From: Leptospirales bacterium | GTDB taxonomy: Bacteria; Spirochaetota; Leptospiria; Leptospirales; Leptonemataceae | Length of the DNA stretch: 64,000 bases | Assembly (NCBI GenBank): GCA_019694655.1 | Contig: JAIBBN010000001.1 | Coordinates: forward strand, 186,001 to 250,000 | Direction: 5' to 3' | Shown here: piece by piece, positions 26,666-35,820 of the stretch | How the letters are laid out: every line of letters starts with the position of its first letter | Position numbering within the stretch: position 1 is the first letter of the stretch | The notes under the pieces: model-generated | Told to the model about the DNA's origin: nothing | The model's database searches: none | Seen by the model: the letters and a program-made list of their open reading frames with translations, nothing else | Made by a program: the position numbers and the translations under genes

Positions 26666-27500
26666 CTACCCGGGGAAGCTGTCGGCAATCCTGGTGGTCG
26701 CCTTGCTTCCTGTTGCATTTTTCGCCGGGTGCAGCAGCGTCGATTCGCTTTCGGCCATATATCTGGTTCGGGCTGGTCAAGCGTCTACGGAGGGGCTGGC
26801 TATCGCTCCGGTGCAGTTCATTGCGGATGTACTGGGCGAGCGAAGCCCAAGAAGTCAATATCAGACCAATGTCTATGTTGGCTTGATTTTCTTTCGAGGC
26901 GGCTATGACCGCGCACCCGCTGCAGAAGGCGCCTACATACGGAACAAGACTACCGAGTTTTCCCTGCAGCAAGAGATCCGCGACGATGCCTCCTCCCAGC
27001 TGGCCGGCAAGTTGACGCGGCTATCGGGCAGGGGAATGTTACCGTTGCCCCCCAACCAACGCTTGGCGCTTGAAAACTTCCGCTCCTCCCGAAATTTCGA
27101 GCCATCTCCGAATGAGGGTCGAGAAAATATCAATCTACCGCGGCGTGTTTTTTCAGCGCCCGAGGAGCTTCGTCCAGAAATTCGCGGATACTGGCGACGA
27201 AATGCGCCGCAGGCTTCATCGGTCCTATTTCCGATCATTCTGCAGTACTATGCACATAATGCCGGATGGTTCAATGGGCAGGAACTCGGCTGCCTGGCGG
27301 GCGCCCGTGTTAGCACCAAATTCGTTGTCTACGACCTTGAAACCGGAAAAATCGTCCTCGATCACGACGCAGATGATTTCGCCCTCGGCGGGTCATCGTC
27401 CTTGAACCCTAACGAGCGGCATCGCGGTTTGCAAGCGTTGCTGGAGGCCCAGATTCAGGCGCAATGGGATGCGCTGGGCGCCGGACCCGACCGAAGGTGA
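26649..27500 (+). CDS. Lipoprotein of unknown function, partner of the CsgG/LpoB-like gene
   Basis: 283 residues with lipobox PVAFFAGC. No family recognised. It has a central VYVGLIFFRGGYDRAP and a C-terminal SSVLFPIILQYYAHNAGWFNGQELGC. It overlaps the previous gene by 17 bases, suggesting one complex. Confidence 0.65.
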   Translation: MRQRSSYPGKLSAILVVALLPVAFFAGCSSVDSLSAIYLVRAGQASTEGLAIAPVQFIADVLGERSPRSQYQTNVYVGLIFFRGGYDRAPAAEGAYIRNKTTEFSLQQEIRDDASSQLAGKLTRLSGRGMLPLPPNQRLALENFRSSRNFEPSPNEGRENINLPRRVFSAPEELRPEIRGYWRRNAPQASSVLFPIILQYYAHNAGWFNGQELGCLAGARVSTKFVVYDLETGKIVLDHDADDFALGGSSSLNPNERHRGLQALLEAQIQAQWDALGAGPDRR

Positions 27501-27662
27501 GCGGGAATTGCGCTAACGTTTTTGGTAGCGATTGGATAGTGGCACCCGCTCCAGCTTGAACGGATCCTGCTCCGGCTGGCCATGTGTGTCGCCTCGCAAA
27601 GTGGAACCAGGACAGCATTTGCTGCTTCGGAATCGCGGCCATTGTTAACTTTTTTAAATGTA

Positions 27663-27691
27663 TTGACTATGCTAAAAGGACCAAGCTAAGT
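27663..27691 (+). promoter_or_regulatory. Possible promoter of the tiny-lipoprotein operon
   Basis: TTGACT at 27663-27668, preceded by an A+T-rich stretch, with a weak -10 (CTAAGT) 17 bases on. The 5' leader that follows holds a hairpin. Confidence 0.35.
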
Positions 27692-27692
27692 T

Positions 27693-27711
27693 GCCTGCGC
27701 TGGGCGCAGGC
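27693..27711 (+). other. Leader hairpin before the tiny-lipoprotein operon
   Basis: A perfect 8-bp stem, GCCTGCGC and GCGCAGGC, with a TGG loop, 39 bases upstream of the first ATG. It could stabilise the transcript. Confidence 0.45.
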
Positions 27712-27749
27712 CAAACGGTCGCCTCCAGCGCAAATAAATTGGAGGAACT

Positions 27750-27971
27750 ATGAGCAAACTTATCAAGCTCCTGGCGCTGTCATTCCTGACATTGTCGCTT
27801 GGCTCCGCGTGCCGTTTCATGACCGGGGCCACATATGTCTCGGACGCTGTTTACGTGAGCTACATCAGTAGCGCTCTTTTCGGCACAGAATTTGGAGTGC
27901 AGCGCTGTGAAATTCAAAGCAACGGCGATTTAAAGTGCCGTCGCGTCGCAGTGGAACTGAATAGGAACTGA
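27750..27971 (+). CDS. Tiny cysteine-motif lipoprotein (1 of 3)
   Basis: 73 residues: a signal peptide (LLALSFLTLSLGSAC), then a short strand-rich body and the ending VQRCEIQSNGDLKCRRVAVE. The same C-x-I/V...G-x-L-x-C pattern ends the next two genes. TTGGAGG lies close upstream. No family is recognised. The next gene begins 4 bases after its stop. Confidence 0.6.
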   Translation: MSKLIKLLALSFLTLSLGSACRFMTGATYVSDAVYVSYISSALFGTEFGVQRCEIQSNGDLKCRRVAVELNRN

Positions 27972-27975
27972 AACA

Positions 27976-28221
27976 ATGAATAAAATACTATCAATCGCCT
28001 TCATTGCACTTGCTTTGACTTTCGGCGCCTGCCAGACCACGTATGCGGTTGACCAAGGCGGAAATGGGAATTCCAAGCAACTGGTCCTATACACCCAGCG
28101 CTGTGGATACTTGTGCTTTAACAGGCGGGTCAACCTCTGTAAAGTCGACGCCGCTGGCAATCTGAGTTGTACAGACATGCGCGCATCGTTCCAGGACTGG
28201 CCGGGACTGAATCTTTGGTGA
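27976..28221 (+). CDS. Tiny cysteine-motif lipoprotein (2 of 3)
   Basis: 81 residues with lipobox FIALALTFGAC. The body ends VNLCKVDAAGNLSCTDMRAS, sharing the spacing of the neighbours. An additional cysteine pair (QRCGYLCFNRR) is unique to this copy. Confidence 0.6.
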   Translation: MNKILSIAFIALALTFGACQTTYAVDQGGNGNSKQLVLYTQRCGYLCFNRRVNLCKVDAAGNLSCTDMRASFQDWPGLNLW

Positions 28222-28246
28222 CATGCCAGATCAGGAGACTTTCGAA

Positions 28247-28462
28247 ATGAAAAAAATCATACTGACATTGAATCTAGCAGTCGCCGGGCTGATCGCCGCC
28301 TGTCACCCGACAACCTACGTTGTAGATACTCCAAACGGTACGTATCGCTTCTCGCACGGAGAATACTTGTTTTTCCGTGCTAGCGAACCGAGTGTCGAGC
28401 GATGCAATATCAGCGGAGATTCGGTTACTTGCACCGAAGTGCGGATCCTTTGGGGAGAATAA
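28247..28462 (+). CDS. Tiny cysteine-motif lipoprotein (3 of 3)
   Basis: 71 residues with lipobox LAVAGLIAAC. It ends VERCNISGDSVTCTEVRIL. The ATG at 28247 has AGGAGA upstream; the frame is also open from 28223. Confidence 0.6.
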   Translation: MKKIILTLNLAVAGLIAACHPTTYVVDTPNGTYRFSHGEYLFFRASEPSVERCNISGDSVTCTEVRILWGE

Positions 28463-28464
28463 CC

Positions 28465-28959
28465 TTGCGCTCGTTCTGGCTGGCCTCGTGGCCGGCCAGG
28501 GCAAGCCTGAAGGCGATTCGATGGGAGCGGAAGCTCTGCCTCGGTCTGTTTGTTTTGACGGTTCTGGTCGCAGCATGCGACCAGGGCGATCGGTCGGCCA
28601 GTGAGACCGTTGCCGGAGGTCCGATCGAAAGCCCCGCCCTGCGTCTGATTGATCTACGCGCGGTTCGAACTTCACGTATCATCCCTGCCAGCGTCACAGT
28701 GCAACCTTTGCGCGCGGCTGTGGGTTCACAAGTTTACCTGTTCGCTGCCGCAGAGCAGGTTGACCTATTGCCTCGAGCTCCACGGGCGACCTCTATGCTT
28801 GTTCTCTCCGGGCGCGGACGCCTGGCATTGAGTCCGGAGCATTGGGAGCAAATCGGCCCCGATACTCTAGTCACATTTCCAGAAGCTAAGTCGCTGCGCA
28901 TTGAACCGCTGAATGGGCAGGCGATTCGCGGACTTATCTTCTGCGATTCGCCAAGGTAG
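28465..28959 (+). CDS. Lipoprotein with a possible cupin-like fold
   Basis: 164 residues, TTG start with GGGGAG upstream, only 2 bases after the third tiny lipoprotein. After the lipobox (LTVLVAAC) comes a strand-rich region, TSMLVLSGRGRLALSPEHWE then IGPDTLVTFPEAKSLRIEPL, that has the rhythm of a cupin barrel but lacks recognisable metal histidines. No function is assigned. The ATG at 28402 would overlap the previous gene. Confidence 0.5.
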   Translation: MRSFWLASWPARASLKAIRWERKLCLGLFVLTVLVAACDQGDRSASETVAGGPIESPALRLIDLRAVRTSRIIPASVTVQPLRAAVGSQVYLFAAAEQVDLLPRAPRATSMLVLSGRGRLALSPEHWEQIGPDTLVTFPEAKSLRIEPLNGQAIRGLIFCDSPR

Positions 28960-29025
28960 GGTCTTGCCGATTGCGAGCCTTGCTTTGGGTTTGTAAGCTT
29001 TGAGCTGATTTGGCGGGCGACGCGC

Positions 29026-29061
29026 CATCCGTGTGGCTGCCTCCTGGCAACCCCACGGATG
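29026..29061. other. Stem-loop between convergent genes
   Basis: CATCCGTG and CACGGATG arms, with further pairing inside, sit just after the aldolase stop and beyond the lipoprotein gene. There is no T-run, so it is only a possible bidirectional terminator. Confidence 0.35.
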
Positions 29062-29072
29062 CTCTTTGCCTC

Positions 29073-30125
29073 TCAGGCGATCGTAATCTCTTTGGCCAGA
29101 TAAACGTCCTGAATGGCCTGCAGTAGCGCAGCGCCATCTTTCATTGGCCGTTGGAAGGCCTTGCGACCGGATATCAGTCCCATGCCGCCAGCGCGCTTGT
29201 TGACCACCGCAGTGCGTACTGCTTCGGCCAGGTCGCTTTCTCCGGAAGAGGCGCCGCCGGAATTGATCAGGCCGGCGCGGCCCATGTAGCAGTTCAGCAC
29301 CTGGTAGCGGCAGAGATCGATCGGGTGATCGCTGGACAAGTCGCTGTAAACCTTGGGATGCGTCTTGCCAAACTTGATGGCGTTAAAACCGCCATTGTTC
29401 TCCGGAAGCTTTTGCTTGATGATATCCGCCTGGATCGTAACGCCCAGGTGGTTAGCCTGACCGGTCAGGTCCGCAGAGACATGGTAGTCCTTGTCCTTCT
29501 TGAACTCGTTGTTTCGGGTGTAGCACCAAAGTACTGTAGCCATGCCCAGTTCGTGAGCCAGCTGGAAGGCCTGCGCCACTTCAATGAGCTGACGGCTGGA
29601 CTCGTCCGATCCAAAGTAGATGGTAGCGCCCACGGCGACGGCGCCCATGTTCCAGGCCTCTTCAATGTTGCCAAACATGATCTGATCGAACTTATTGGGA
29701 TAGCTCAACAGTTCGTTGTGATTGATTTTTACCATAAAGGGAATCTTGTGCGCATACTTGCGAGCGACGGTTCCCAGAACGCCGAAAGTCGAGGCTACGG
29801 CGTTGCAGCCGCCTTCGATGGCCAACTTCACAATGTTTTCCGGATCGAAATAGATTGGATTCGGCGCAAAGCTGGCGCCGGCGCTGTGCTCAATCCCCTG
29901 ATCGACGGGCAGAATCGACACGTAGCCGCTATGCGCCAGTCGGCCAGTCCCAAATAGCTGCTGCAGCGAGCGCAGCGTTTGCGGAGTGCGATCGGAAGGC
30001 ATCCACACCCTCTCTACAAAGTCTTCTCCCGGCAAATGCAGCGTCGATTTATCGACCTTTGCTTTGTGATTCAAAAGCGAGTCGCCGTCTTTGCCAAGCA
30101 GCTCTACGATTCGATTGTAACTCAT
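29073..30125 (-). CDS. fbaB: Fructose-bisphosphate aldolase, class I (FbaB/DhnA type)
   Basis: 350 residues, a TIM-barrel of the DhnA group: [32 protein letters not shown] and the Schiff-base region [11 protein letters not shown], with [20 protein letters not shown] and a [12 protein letters not shown] phosphate site near the end. It splits fructose-1,6-bisphosphate. ATG 30125 has GAGGAA upstream and begins [11 protein letters not shown]; the 14 extra residues of the longer frame lack a site. Confidence 0.88.
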   Translation of the reverse strand: MSYNRIVELLGKDGDSLLNHKAKVDKSTLHLPGEDFVERVWMPSDRTPQTLRSLQQLFGTGRLAHSGYVSILPVDQGIEHSAGASFAPNPIYFDPENIVKLAIEGGCNAVASTFGVLGTVARKYAHKIPFMVKINHNELLSYPNKFDQIMFGNIEEAWNMGAVAVGATIYFGSDESSRQLIEVAQAFQLAHELGMATVLWCYTRNNEFKKDKDYHVSADLTGQANHLGVTIQADIIKQKLPENNGGFNAIKFGKTHPKVYSDLSSDHPIDLCRYQVLNCYMGRAGLINSGGASSGESDLAEAVRTAVVNKRAGGMGLISGRKAFQRPMKDGAALLQAIQDVYLAKEITIA

Positions 30126-30197
30126 TTCTGTACATTCCTCACTATCATGATCTTCTTTCCCGGACAATTCAGGACATGGGTTTGGTCGGCCCCTGGA

Positions 30198-30836
30198 TTA
30201 GCGAGCCTCGAAGCCTGCAACGAGGGCCTCGCGGCTGATGCCCTCATTGTACTGGCGTGAATAAATGCGCGCCTCGATACTCGAATTAGGATCATCAGCC
30301 TGCCTGGCCTCAGCAGCAGTAAATCGAGTTTCGTAGAGCGCAATGTAAGCGCTTGCAGTTTCGTAGAGGCTTGTGCGTTCGGCCAGCCGATTTCCGGAGG
30401 CCTGGGCGATTTCCTTTTCCGGCGCGGTCCAGATGGGTTCGCCAGCGCCAAATTCATGCAAAAGCGACTGGCGAAATGCAGTCAGCCTCTGCGTGGAATC
30501 GCGACGTTGCAGGACAACAATTTGCAATTTTTCGCTCTGGCCGAGGAGAGCAAGTTCATAGCGCGGCGGAGCATCGTCGCCCAGGGCAGCAAGGGCCTCA
30601 GCAGCAGGTTCATCTGCTTCAGGAAGGATCAGTCGCAAGCCGCCGTCAGCCGCCCCCTGTGCTTTCCATCCAGCAGCTTCCAGCCGCGCTGCGGTGTCAG
30701 CTTGCGCCTGTCCCCATTGCATCAGGCTGGCAGCTGGCGGGGCGTCGGGCGCTTGCTTTCCGCCTTTGCAGCCAGCAAATGCCGCCACGCCAACGGCGCT
30801 GAGGGCCAGGATGAAAGGGCGCAAGGGCATCAGCAT
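30198..30836 (-). CDS. Lipoprotein of unknown function
   Basis: 212 residues starting MLMPLRPFILALSAVGVAAF with lipobox AFAGC. An alanine-rich helical body follows with no known family. The frame is open to 30980, but the signal peptide fixes the start at 30836 or 30830. The aldolase gene follows after about 70 bases, in the same direction. Confidence 0.65.
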   Translation of the reverse strand: MLMPLRPFILALSAVGVAAFAGCKGGKQAPDAPPAASLMQWGQAQADTAARLEAAGWKAQGAADGGLRLILPEADEPAAEALAALGDDAPPRYELALLGQSEKLQIVVLQRRDSTQRLTAFRQSLLHEFGAGEPIWTAPEKEIAQASGNRLAERTSLYETASAYIALYETRFTAAEARQADDPNSSIEARIYSRQYNEGISREALVAGFEAR

Positions 30837-31059
30837 TACCGCGCTTGCCGCTTGAGCAGTGCGTTCACAAGCAAATTTCCGCGTCCGGCGCGGACAACGA
30901 AGGCGAAGTCTACGCAGAGAAGACCGCATCCCTGCGAGGTTGAAGCGGAAAAATGGAAAACGATTGCCAGGCAGAAGCACAAATGCGACATAATGCAGGA
31001 GGCGAAGCTTTGCCTGTCATTACTTATCATATGTTTACAAACGATCGAGCGGAGCATTC

Positions 31060-32511
31060 ATGAAGTACGGCAAGATCCGCGGTCGAGACGTCTCCGAATG
31101 CTTGATGAAGCTCCGGTCGCAGCACGGGGAGAATGCTATCGTCGTCCAGACGCGAGCCGTGAAGGGCGATGGCCTCTTCGGAGCTGGCATCTTTGGCAAA
31201 AAGGAATATGAGATCGACTATATGGTGGCGGAAGAACGCTCGCCCGGGCGCAGCGCGCTGGCCAGTCGTCTGAATGACCGCGCCGCACTCACCTCGCCGG
31301 AGCGCAATCGCCAGCGCAGAGAATGGATTGACCGAACGTTGCGTCAGACTGCAGGCGAAGGCGATCCTTTGCCTGCTCGCTTCCCGCGCCTGGGCGAAGC
31401 AAGCGTCGACCAATCCGCGCCCAGGCATCGCTCGGCCAGCGATGACGCGGTGAAGCCAGTGCTCGATGCCGGCGATCGAGCAGCCATTGACATGCTTCTC
31501 CAGGGATGGGAAGGGGCGGGGCCCGATGTTCCGGCGAGGCCGCTCTCCTCGCCTGAGCCAATGGTCTCTGACGAGCCTTCTGGGCCGGCAATATCTCGCC
31601 GCCGCGCCGATGCTGCCGCGCCGCGGATTGAGCGTCCAATCTTTGCTGCGGAGCCGGAAGAGGAAGATTCATCCAGTGAGCGGAGCGCAATGCACTTCAA
31701 TCGCTTGCGCGCGCGGCTTGGGGCTCAGGGATTCAGCGAGGACTTCTGTCGGCGCTTCCTGCGCAAGCTCGACAAAGCGCTCTCGGCGGAGGAAAAAGAG
31801 GACCTGCGCATCATTGAAAATCGGGCTATTGCTCGCCTGGCGGACCTGATTCACATCAACTCCGAAATAGCCCCGCCGCGCGGCGAATGTCGCGCCATCT
31901 TCTTCATCGGGCCGGCCGGGGCCGGCAAGACAACCAGTCTGGCCAAAGTGGCGGCCCGCTACCACATTGTGAAGCAGCGCGATGTCTCGCTTTACAGTCT
32001 GGACCACTATCGCCTGGCGGCGACGGAACAGCTGAAGACTTATGCCTCGGTCATGGAGGCCCCCTTTTTTGCGCCCTTCTCGCCGGGTGAGTTTCGGGAA
32101 TGCCTGCGTCGCGACGGCGCCGAACTGATGCTGATTGACACTTCGGGGATCGGGGCGCGCGACCATGAGCGCTTGAATGCCTTGCGGCAGTATATGGAAG
32201 CCTGCGAGGTTCGCTGTGAGCGCCATCTGGTGCTGGCCGCCGACCTGAGCCCCGAGGCCATGGAAAAAATCATGCTTGCCTGCGACCGGATTGGAGCGGA
32301 CAAAATAGTCGTTACAAAGATGGACGAAACGGAAAAAATCGGCCCCCTGGTTGAGCTTGCCGATAAGTACAACAAGCCATTCTCGTTTTTCATGAATGGC
32401 CAGGATGTGCCTGCGGACATCCTCGACCTGAGGCCTGAGGAGCTAGCTCAACGGCTGATCCAGGAGGAGGGCGCCACGGCAGCGCGTGTTCCTGTTGCTC
32501 AGGACCATTGA
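31060..32511 (+). CDS. flhF: FlhF, SRP-type GTPase of flagellar placement
   Basis: 483 residues. Residues 1-60 (KYGKIRGRDVSECLMKLRSQ) are the FlhF B-domain; a variable linker follows. The NG GTPase domain holds G1 GPAGAGKTTS, DTSGIGARD, and TKMDETEKIGP near the G4. FlhF sets flagellar number and position with FlhG, encoded just downstream. The ATG has a GGAG 6 bases upstream. Confidence 0.93.
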   Translation: MKYGKIRGRDVSECLMKLRSQHGENAIVVQTRAVKGDGLFGAGIFGKKEYEIDYMVAEERSPGRSALASRLNDRAALTSPERNRQRREWIDRTLRQTAGEGDPLPARFPRLGEASVDQSAPRHRSASDDAVKPVLDAGDRAAIDMLLQGWEGAGPDVPARPLSSPEPMVSDEPSGPAISRRRADAAAPRIERPIFAAEPEEEDSSSERSAMHFNRLRARLGAQGFSEDFCRRFLRKLDKALSAEEKEDLRIIENRAIARLADLIHINSEIAPPRGECRAIFFIGPAGAGKTTSLAKVAARYHIVKQRDVSLYSLDHYRLAATEQLKTYASVMEAPFFAPFSPGEFRECLRRDGAELMLIDTSGIGARDHERLNALRQYMEACEVRCERHLVLAADLSPEAMEKIMLACDRIGADKIVVTKMDETEKIGPLVELADKYNKPFSFFMNGQDVPADILDLRPEELAQRLIQEEGATAARVPVAQDH

Positions 32512-32527
32512 TAGCAGAGTGCAGCTT

Positions 32528-33484
32528 ATGGATCAGGCAGAGAGTCTTCGAAAGCTGGCGGGCGATCGATCCCGCGCTTCCGCTTTGCTGGAGCCAGCAG
32601 AAAGCGATACGCCAATTGAGACGGACAGCGATGTGCCGGAAATGAGCGAAGAGCAGGGCGAGGTAAAGACCCGGGTCATCTCCGTAACCTCCGGCAAGGG
32701 AGGCGTGGGGAAGTCAACGCTCTCGGTCAATATGGGCATTGCTATTGGAAAACTGGGCAAGCGCGTCCTGCTGCTCGATGGCGACCTTGGCCTCGCTAAT
32801 GTCAACGTCCTGATGGGCATTATCCCCGAGCATAACATCTACGAGGTTATGAAGGGGAAAAAGAAAATCCGCGACATCATCATCCCCACTTCCTTTGGAA
32901 TAGACATCATCGCAGGCGCGAATGGCATTTCGCAGCTGGCCAATCTAAATGATTCGCAGCGCGAACATTTCCTGAGCCAGCTTGGCGAGCTGACTGGCTA
33001 CGACGTGATGCTGATCGATACCGGCGCTGGCGTGGGCGCCAATGTGCTGGGTCTGGTCATGCCTGCCGATGAAATTGTCGTCGTGACCACCCCCGAGCCA
33101 ACAGCTATCACCGACGCTTACGGGATGATCAAGAGTATCGTGGCTAACGGCCAGGAAAAGATCATCAAACTGATCGTGAACCGCGTGCCTTCGGCTATTG
33201 AAGCCAAGCGCGTCGCCGACAGGCTGGCCAGCATATCCGCTCAGTTCCTCAAGACAGAAGTCGATGCTATTGGCTTCATCTTTGAGGAGAGTCTGGTCCA
33301 AAAAAGCGTCAGAAGCCAGCGTCCGCATCTGGTTCAATTCCCCGGTTCCAAGAGTTCGGCCTGCATCAATCACATTGCGGCGCGCTTGATGAATACCAAT
33401 CGCAATGAAGCGCCAGAAGGGATCCTTGGCTTCTTTCGCAAACTGATGGGTCGCAGCGGCGACCGCAACGCAGGCGCGTTCTAA
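32528..33484 (+). CDS. flhG: FlhG/FleN, MinD-like ATPase of flagellar number control
   Basis: 318 residues, starting MDQAESLRKLAG, the short FlhF-activating helix typical of FlhG (DQA..LR). The deviant Walker A is SGKGGVGKSTLSVNMG; a DGDLGLANVNVLMG and IDTGAGVG follow. A C-terminal stretch suits a membrane-targeting helix. It regulates FlhF, counting flagella. Its start lies 16 bases after the flhF stop. Confidence 0.92.
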   Translation: MDQAESLRKLAGDRSRASALLEPAESDTPIETDSDVPEMSEEQGEVKTRVISVTSGKGGVGKSTLSVNMGIAIGKLGKRVLLLDGDLGLANVNVLMGIIPEHNIYEVMKGKKKIRDIIIPTSFGIDIIAGANGISQLANLNDSQREHFLSQLGELTGYDVMLIDTGAGVGANVLGLVMPADEIVVVTTPEPTAITDAYGMIKSIVANGQEKIIKLIVNRVPSAIEAKRVADRLASISAQFLKTEVDAIGFIFEESLVQKSVRSQRPHLVQFPGSKSSACINHIAARLMNTNRNEAPEGILGFFRKLMGRSGDRNAGAF

Positions 33485-33496
33485 GACTCCAATGCT

Positions 33497-33925
33497 ATGG
33501 GACTGCTCATCAGATTTGCCATCGCTTTTGCAGTGCTTGGCCTACTGATCAGCGCTATTGCCGGTTTGATCGGCGGAAATCGCGTTACTCCATTGGTAGT
33601 AACCGCCGTAGTCTGCTCGCTGGTTGCCGGCGGCGCCGGAATTGGCAGTTATATCGTTCTGGAAAAGCGAGTTCCAGAAGTATTTGAACTCTTTGCAGGG
33701 GGCGCCGCGTCCTCCGCTTCGTCAGATGACGAATTGAGCCTCGGCGGCGACGAGGAAGGCGAGCTGGACCTGGGCGAAGAGACGCCGGCGATGGCGTCGG
33801 CCGCCAACGAGGCCAGTTCGGGCAAGTTTGGCGATCATATCATAGTCGATAAGATCAAGATCAAGAATGAGCCAAAATTGATGGCCGAGGCCATCAAAAC
33901 AATGCTGGCTAAAGATAGCGCATAG
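33497..33925 (+). CDS. Conserved-position membrane protein in the flhF-flhG-fliA block
   Basis: 142 residues: two hydrophobic segments (RFAIAFAVLGLLISAIAGLIG; TPLVVTAVVCSLVAGGAGIGSYIVL), an acidic linker (LSLGGDEEGELDLGEE) and a C-terminal charged helix (HIIVDKIKIKNEPKLMAEAI). No family is recognised. It begins 12 bases after flhG and ends 23 bases before fliA, so it is a flagellar-operon gene of unknown role. Confidence 0.65.
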   Translation: MGLLIRFAIAFAVLGLLISAIAGLIGGNRVTPLVVTAVVCSLVAGGAGIGSYIVLEKRVPEVFELFAGGAASSASSDDELSLGGDEEGELDLGEETPAMASAANEASSGKFGDHIIVDKIKIKNEPKLMAEAIKTMLAKDSA

Positions 33926-33948
33926 GTTCAAATTGACGCGAGATAGGC

Positions 33949-34749
33949 ATGTCCACCAGGATCTGGGAAAAGTACAAAGACCGGGATGAGCTGGAGCTCT
34001 GGCGCAACTATCGTCAGACTGCTGATCGGGAAATCCGCGACTATCTGGTGCAGAAGTACTCGCCGCTGGTGAAGTACGTTGCCGGCCGGGTGGCCATTGG
34101 CATGCCTCAAAATGTCGAATTCGACGATCTGGTGAGCTACGGCAGCTTTGGACTGCTGGATGCCATCGAAAAATTTGATCCGGATCGCGACATCAAGTTC
34201 AAAACCTACGCTATGACCCGCATCCGCGGCGCCATCTTCGATGAGTTGCGCAGCATTGACTGGATCCCGCGTTCGATCCGCCAAAAAGCCAAGCAGGTGG
34301 AAGAGACCATTGCCATGCTCGAGAACAAGCTCGGGCATACTGTGGATGACGATGATATCGCTCGCGAGATGGGCATTTCCCAGGATGAGCTGCAAAGCCT
34401 GCTGGCCAAGATCTCCGGCGCCAGCATGATCTCATTGAACGACATCTGGTATCTGGGAGACGACAATGATGAGGTTTCTTTCATGGAAACCCTCGAGTCT
34501 CCGGCGAACCTTAATCCGGATACGCTCATCGAAAAAGAAGAAATCAAGTCGGTGATTGTTGAGGCCATCAAGCATCTGCCGGACAAAGAGAAAAAGGTAA
34601 TCGTTCTTTACTATTACGAGGACCTTACTCTTAAAGAAATCGGCGAAGTGCTGGAAGTGACGGAGAGCCGCATCTCGCAATTGCACACCAAGGCAATTAT
34701 GCGTCTGCGCGGCAAGCTGATGCGTATGAAAAATGCGCTGAAGAAGTAA
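33949..34749 (+). CDS. fliA: Flagellar sigma factor FliA/WhiG (sigma-28)
   Basis: 266 residues. Region 2: [20 protein letters not shown] and [20 protein letters not shown]; region 3: [20 protein letters not shown]; region 4: [20 protein letters not shown]. The order is the FliA/WhiG one, and the region 2.1-2.4 pattern fits sigma-28. It would drive late flagellar genes such as the flagellins at 36.6-38.5 kb. Confidence 0.93.
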   Translation: MSTRIWEKYKDRDELELWRNYRQTADREIRDYLVQKYSPLVKYVAGRVAIGMPQNVEFDDLVSYGSFGLLDAIEKFDPDRDIKFKTYAMTRIRGAIFDELRSIDWIPRSIRQKAKQVEETIAMLENKLGHTVDDDDIAREMGISQDELQSLLAKISGASMISLNDIWYLGDDNDEVSFMETLESPANLNPDTLIEKEEIKSVIVEAIKHLPDKEKKVIVLYYYEDLTLKEIGEVLEVTESRISQLHTKAIMRLRGKLMRMKNALKK

Positions 34750-34827
34750 TTGCTTCGGCGTCGTCAGCTAGCGCCCACCGGCGCGGGATTTTCCGAATGG
34801 CGCCGAATGCAAATTGTCAGTAGTACT

Positions 34828-35274
34828 TCAAGGAAGTTCGCCGTCAACTGCTGAGGAACAGATAATCAGTGCTGGCAAGAAGGCGCTTTGCGCCGCAGAG
34901 CCGGCTGTCGTCTTGCTACTGCAAGGTGTCAGTATGAGCGCCACGATGCAGTCATCGACTGCGCGCGATCCTACGTACTCACGGCGCTGCTCGCAGCTTC
35001 GCAATAGATCGTCATCCCTCGCTGAGCAGTCGCCTTCCAGAATCAGAGGAAAAAGGGATAATTCGGAGTTGTTCGCCAATCCGCATTGCGACAGGCGCAG
35101 GGTGTAGGCTACGCTGATTCTACGTAAGGCCTTGCCGCGAGTTTCCAATGCGGCATCGCCTGAATCATCAAGGTCGTAGACTGTATCCAGACAGGCCGAA
35201 GGCAAGGCAGCGCATACCCCAATGAAAACCAGGAGACCCAGGCGACGACGTAGCACAATCAACAGAAATAGCAT
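34828..35274 (-). CDS. Cysteine-rich lipoprotein of unknown function
   Basis: 148 residues with a signal peptide LGLLVFIGVCAALPSAC. The mature part holds several cysteines (SQCGLANN, EGDCSARDDDLLRSCEQ, DDCIVALILTPCSS, LIICSS). No family recognised. It stands alone on the minus strand between fliA and the FlaG-like gene. Confidence 0.55.
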   Translation of the reverse strand: MLFLLIVLRRRLGLLVFIGVCAALPSACLDTVYDLDDSGDAALETRGKALRRISVAYTLRLSQCGLANNSELSLFPLILEGDCSARDDDLLRSCEQRREYVGSRAVDDCIVALILTPCSSKTTAGSAAQSAFLPALIICSSAVDGELP

Positions 35275-35424
35275 TCTTTCCGGGGATCAACAGAAATATG
35301 CCCGGCGACCATGACCGGCTTGGGTTTGAACGGCGGCACGAGGTCTCCGGGCCTCAATTTTTTTCGTGCAGCCGCCTAAAGCCACATCCTGCCCTCGTCG
35401 ATGGGGTGAATGAGGTGGGCAACT

Positions 35425-35820
35425 ATGGAAAATGTCGCCATTGACAGGGTCCAGTCTGCGCACAGCCAGACCGCCACGGAAGGCATGCGGATCGTCGCCG
35501 CAAGGCGCAGCGAGGAACAGCTGCAAGTTGTTGCAAATCCGCGGGAAAGGCAGTACAGGGATGTACTCGATACGCCGGAAAACCGGGAACGCATCGGTAA
35601 GGCGCTTGGTGCGCTGGAAACCGTTGCCAGTTCGCACGGGACCGACGCTGCAAATACCCGCTATCAATTCAAGATGCATGCCGAATCGGGTCGTCTACAG
35701 GTCGCCCTGGTGAATTTTATGACCGGAGAGACAATCGAAGAGATTCCCTCCGAGAAGGTCCTGGATTTTGCCAACGTACTGGATGAGCTGAGCGGATTGA
35801 TTATCAACAAGGAAGCCTGA
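35425..35820 (+). CDS. FlaG-like flagellar protein
   Basis: 131 residues; the C-terminal half has the FlaG pattern: TRYQFKMHAESGRLQVALVN, FMTGETIEEIPSEKVLDFAN, ending LSGLIINKEA. The N-terminus is disordered. FlaG proteins influence filament length. GAGGTG lies 7 bases upstream of the ATG. Confidence 0.75.
   Translation: MENVAIDRVQSAHSQTATEGMRIVAARRSEEQLQVVANPRERQYRDVLDTPENRERIGKALGALETVASSHGTDAANTRYQFKMHAESGRLQVALVNFMTGETIEEIPSEKVLDFANVLDELSGLIINKEA

Noticed and set aside
34771-34794. A terminator after fliA
   Set aside because: Only a 5-bp stem (GCGCC/GGCGC) with a weak T-run; too poor to call.
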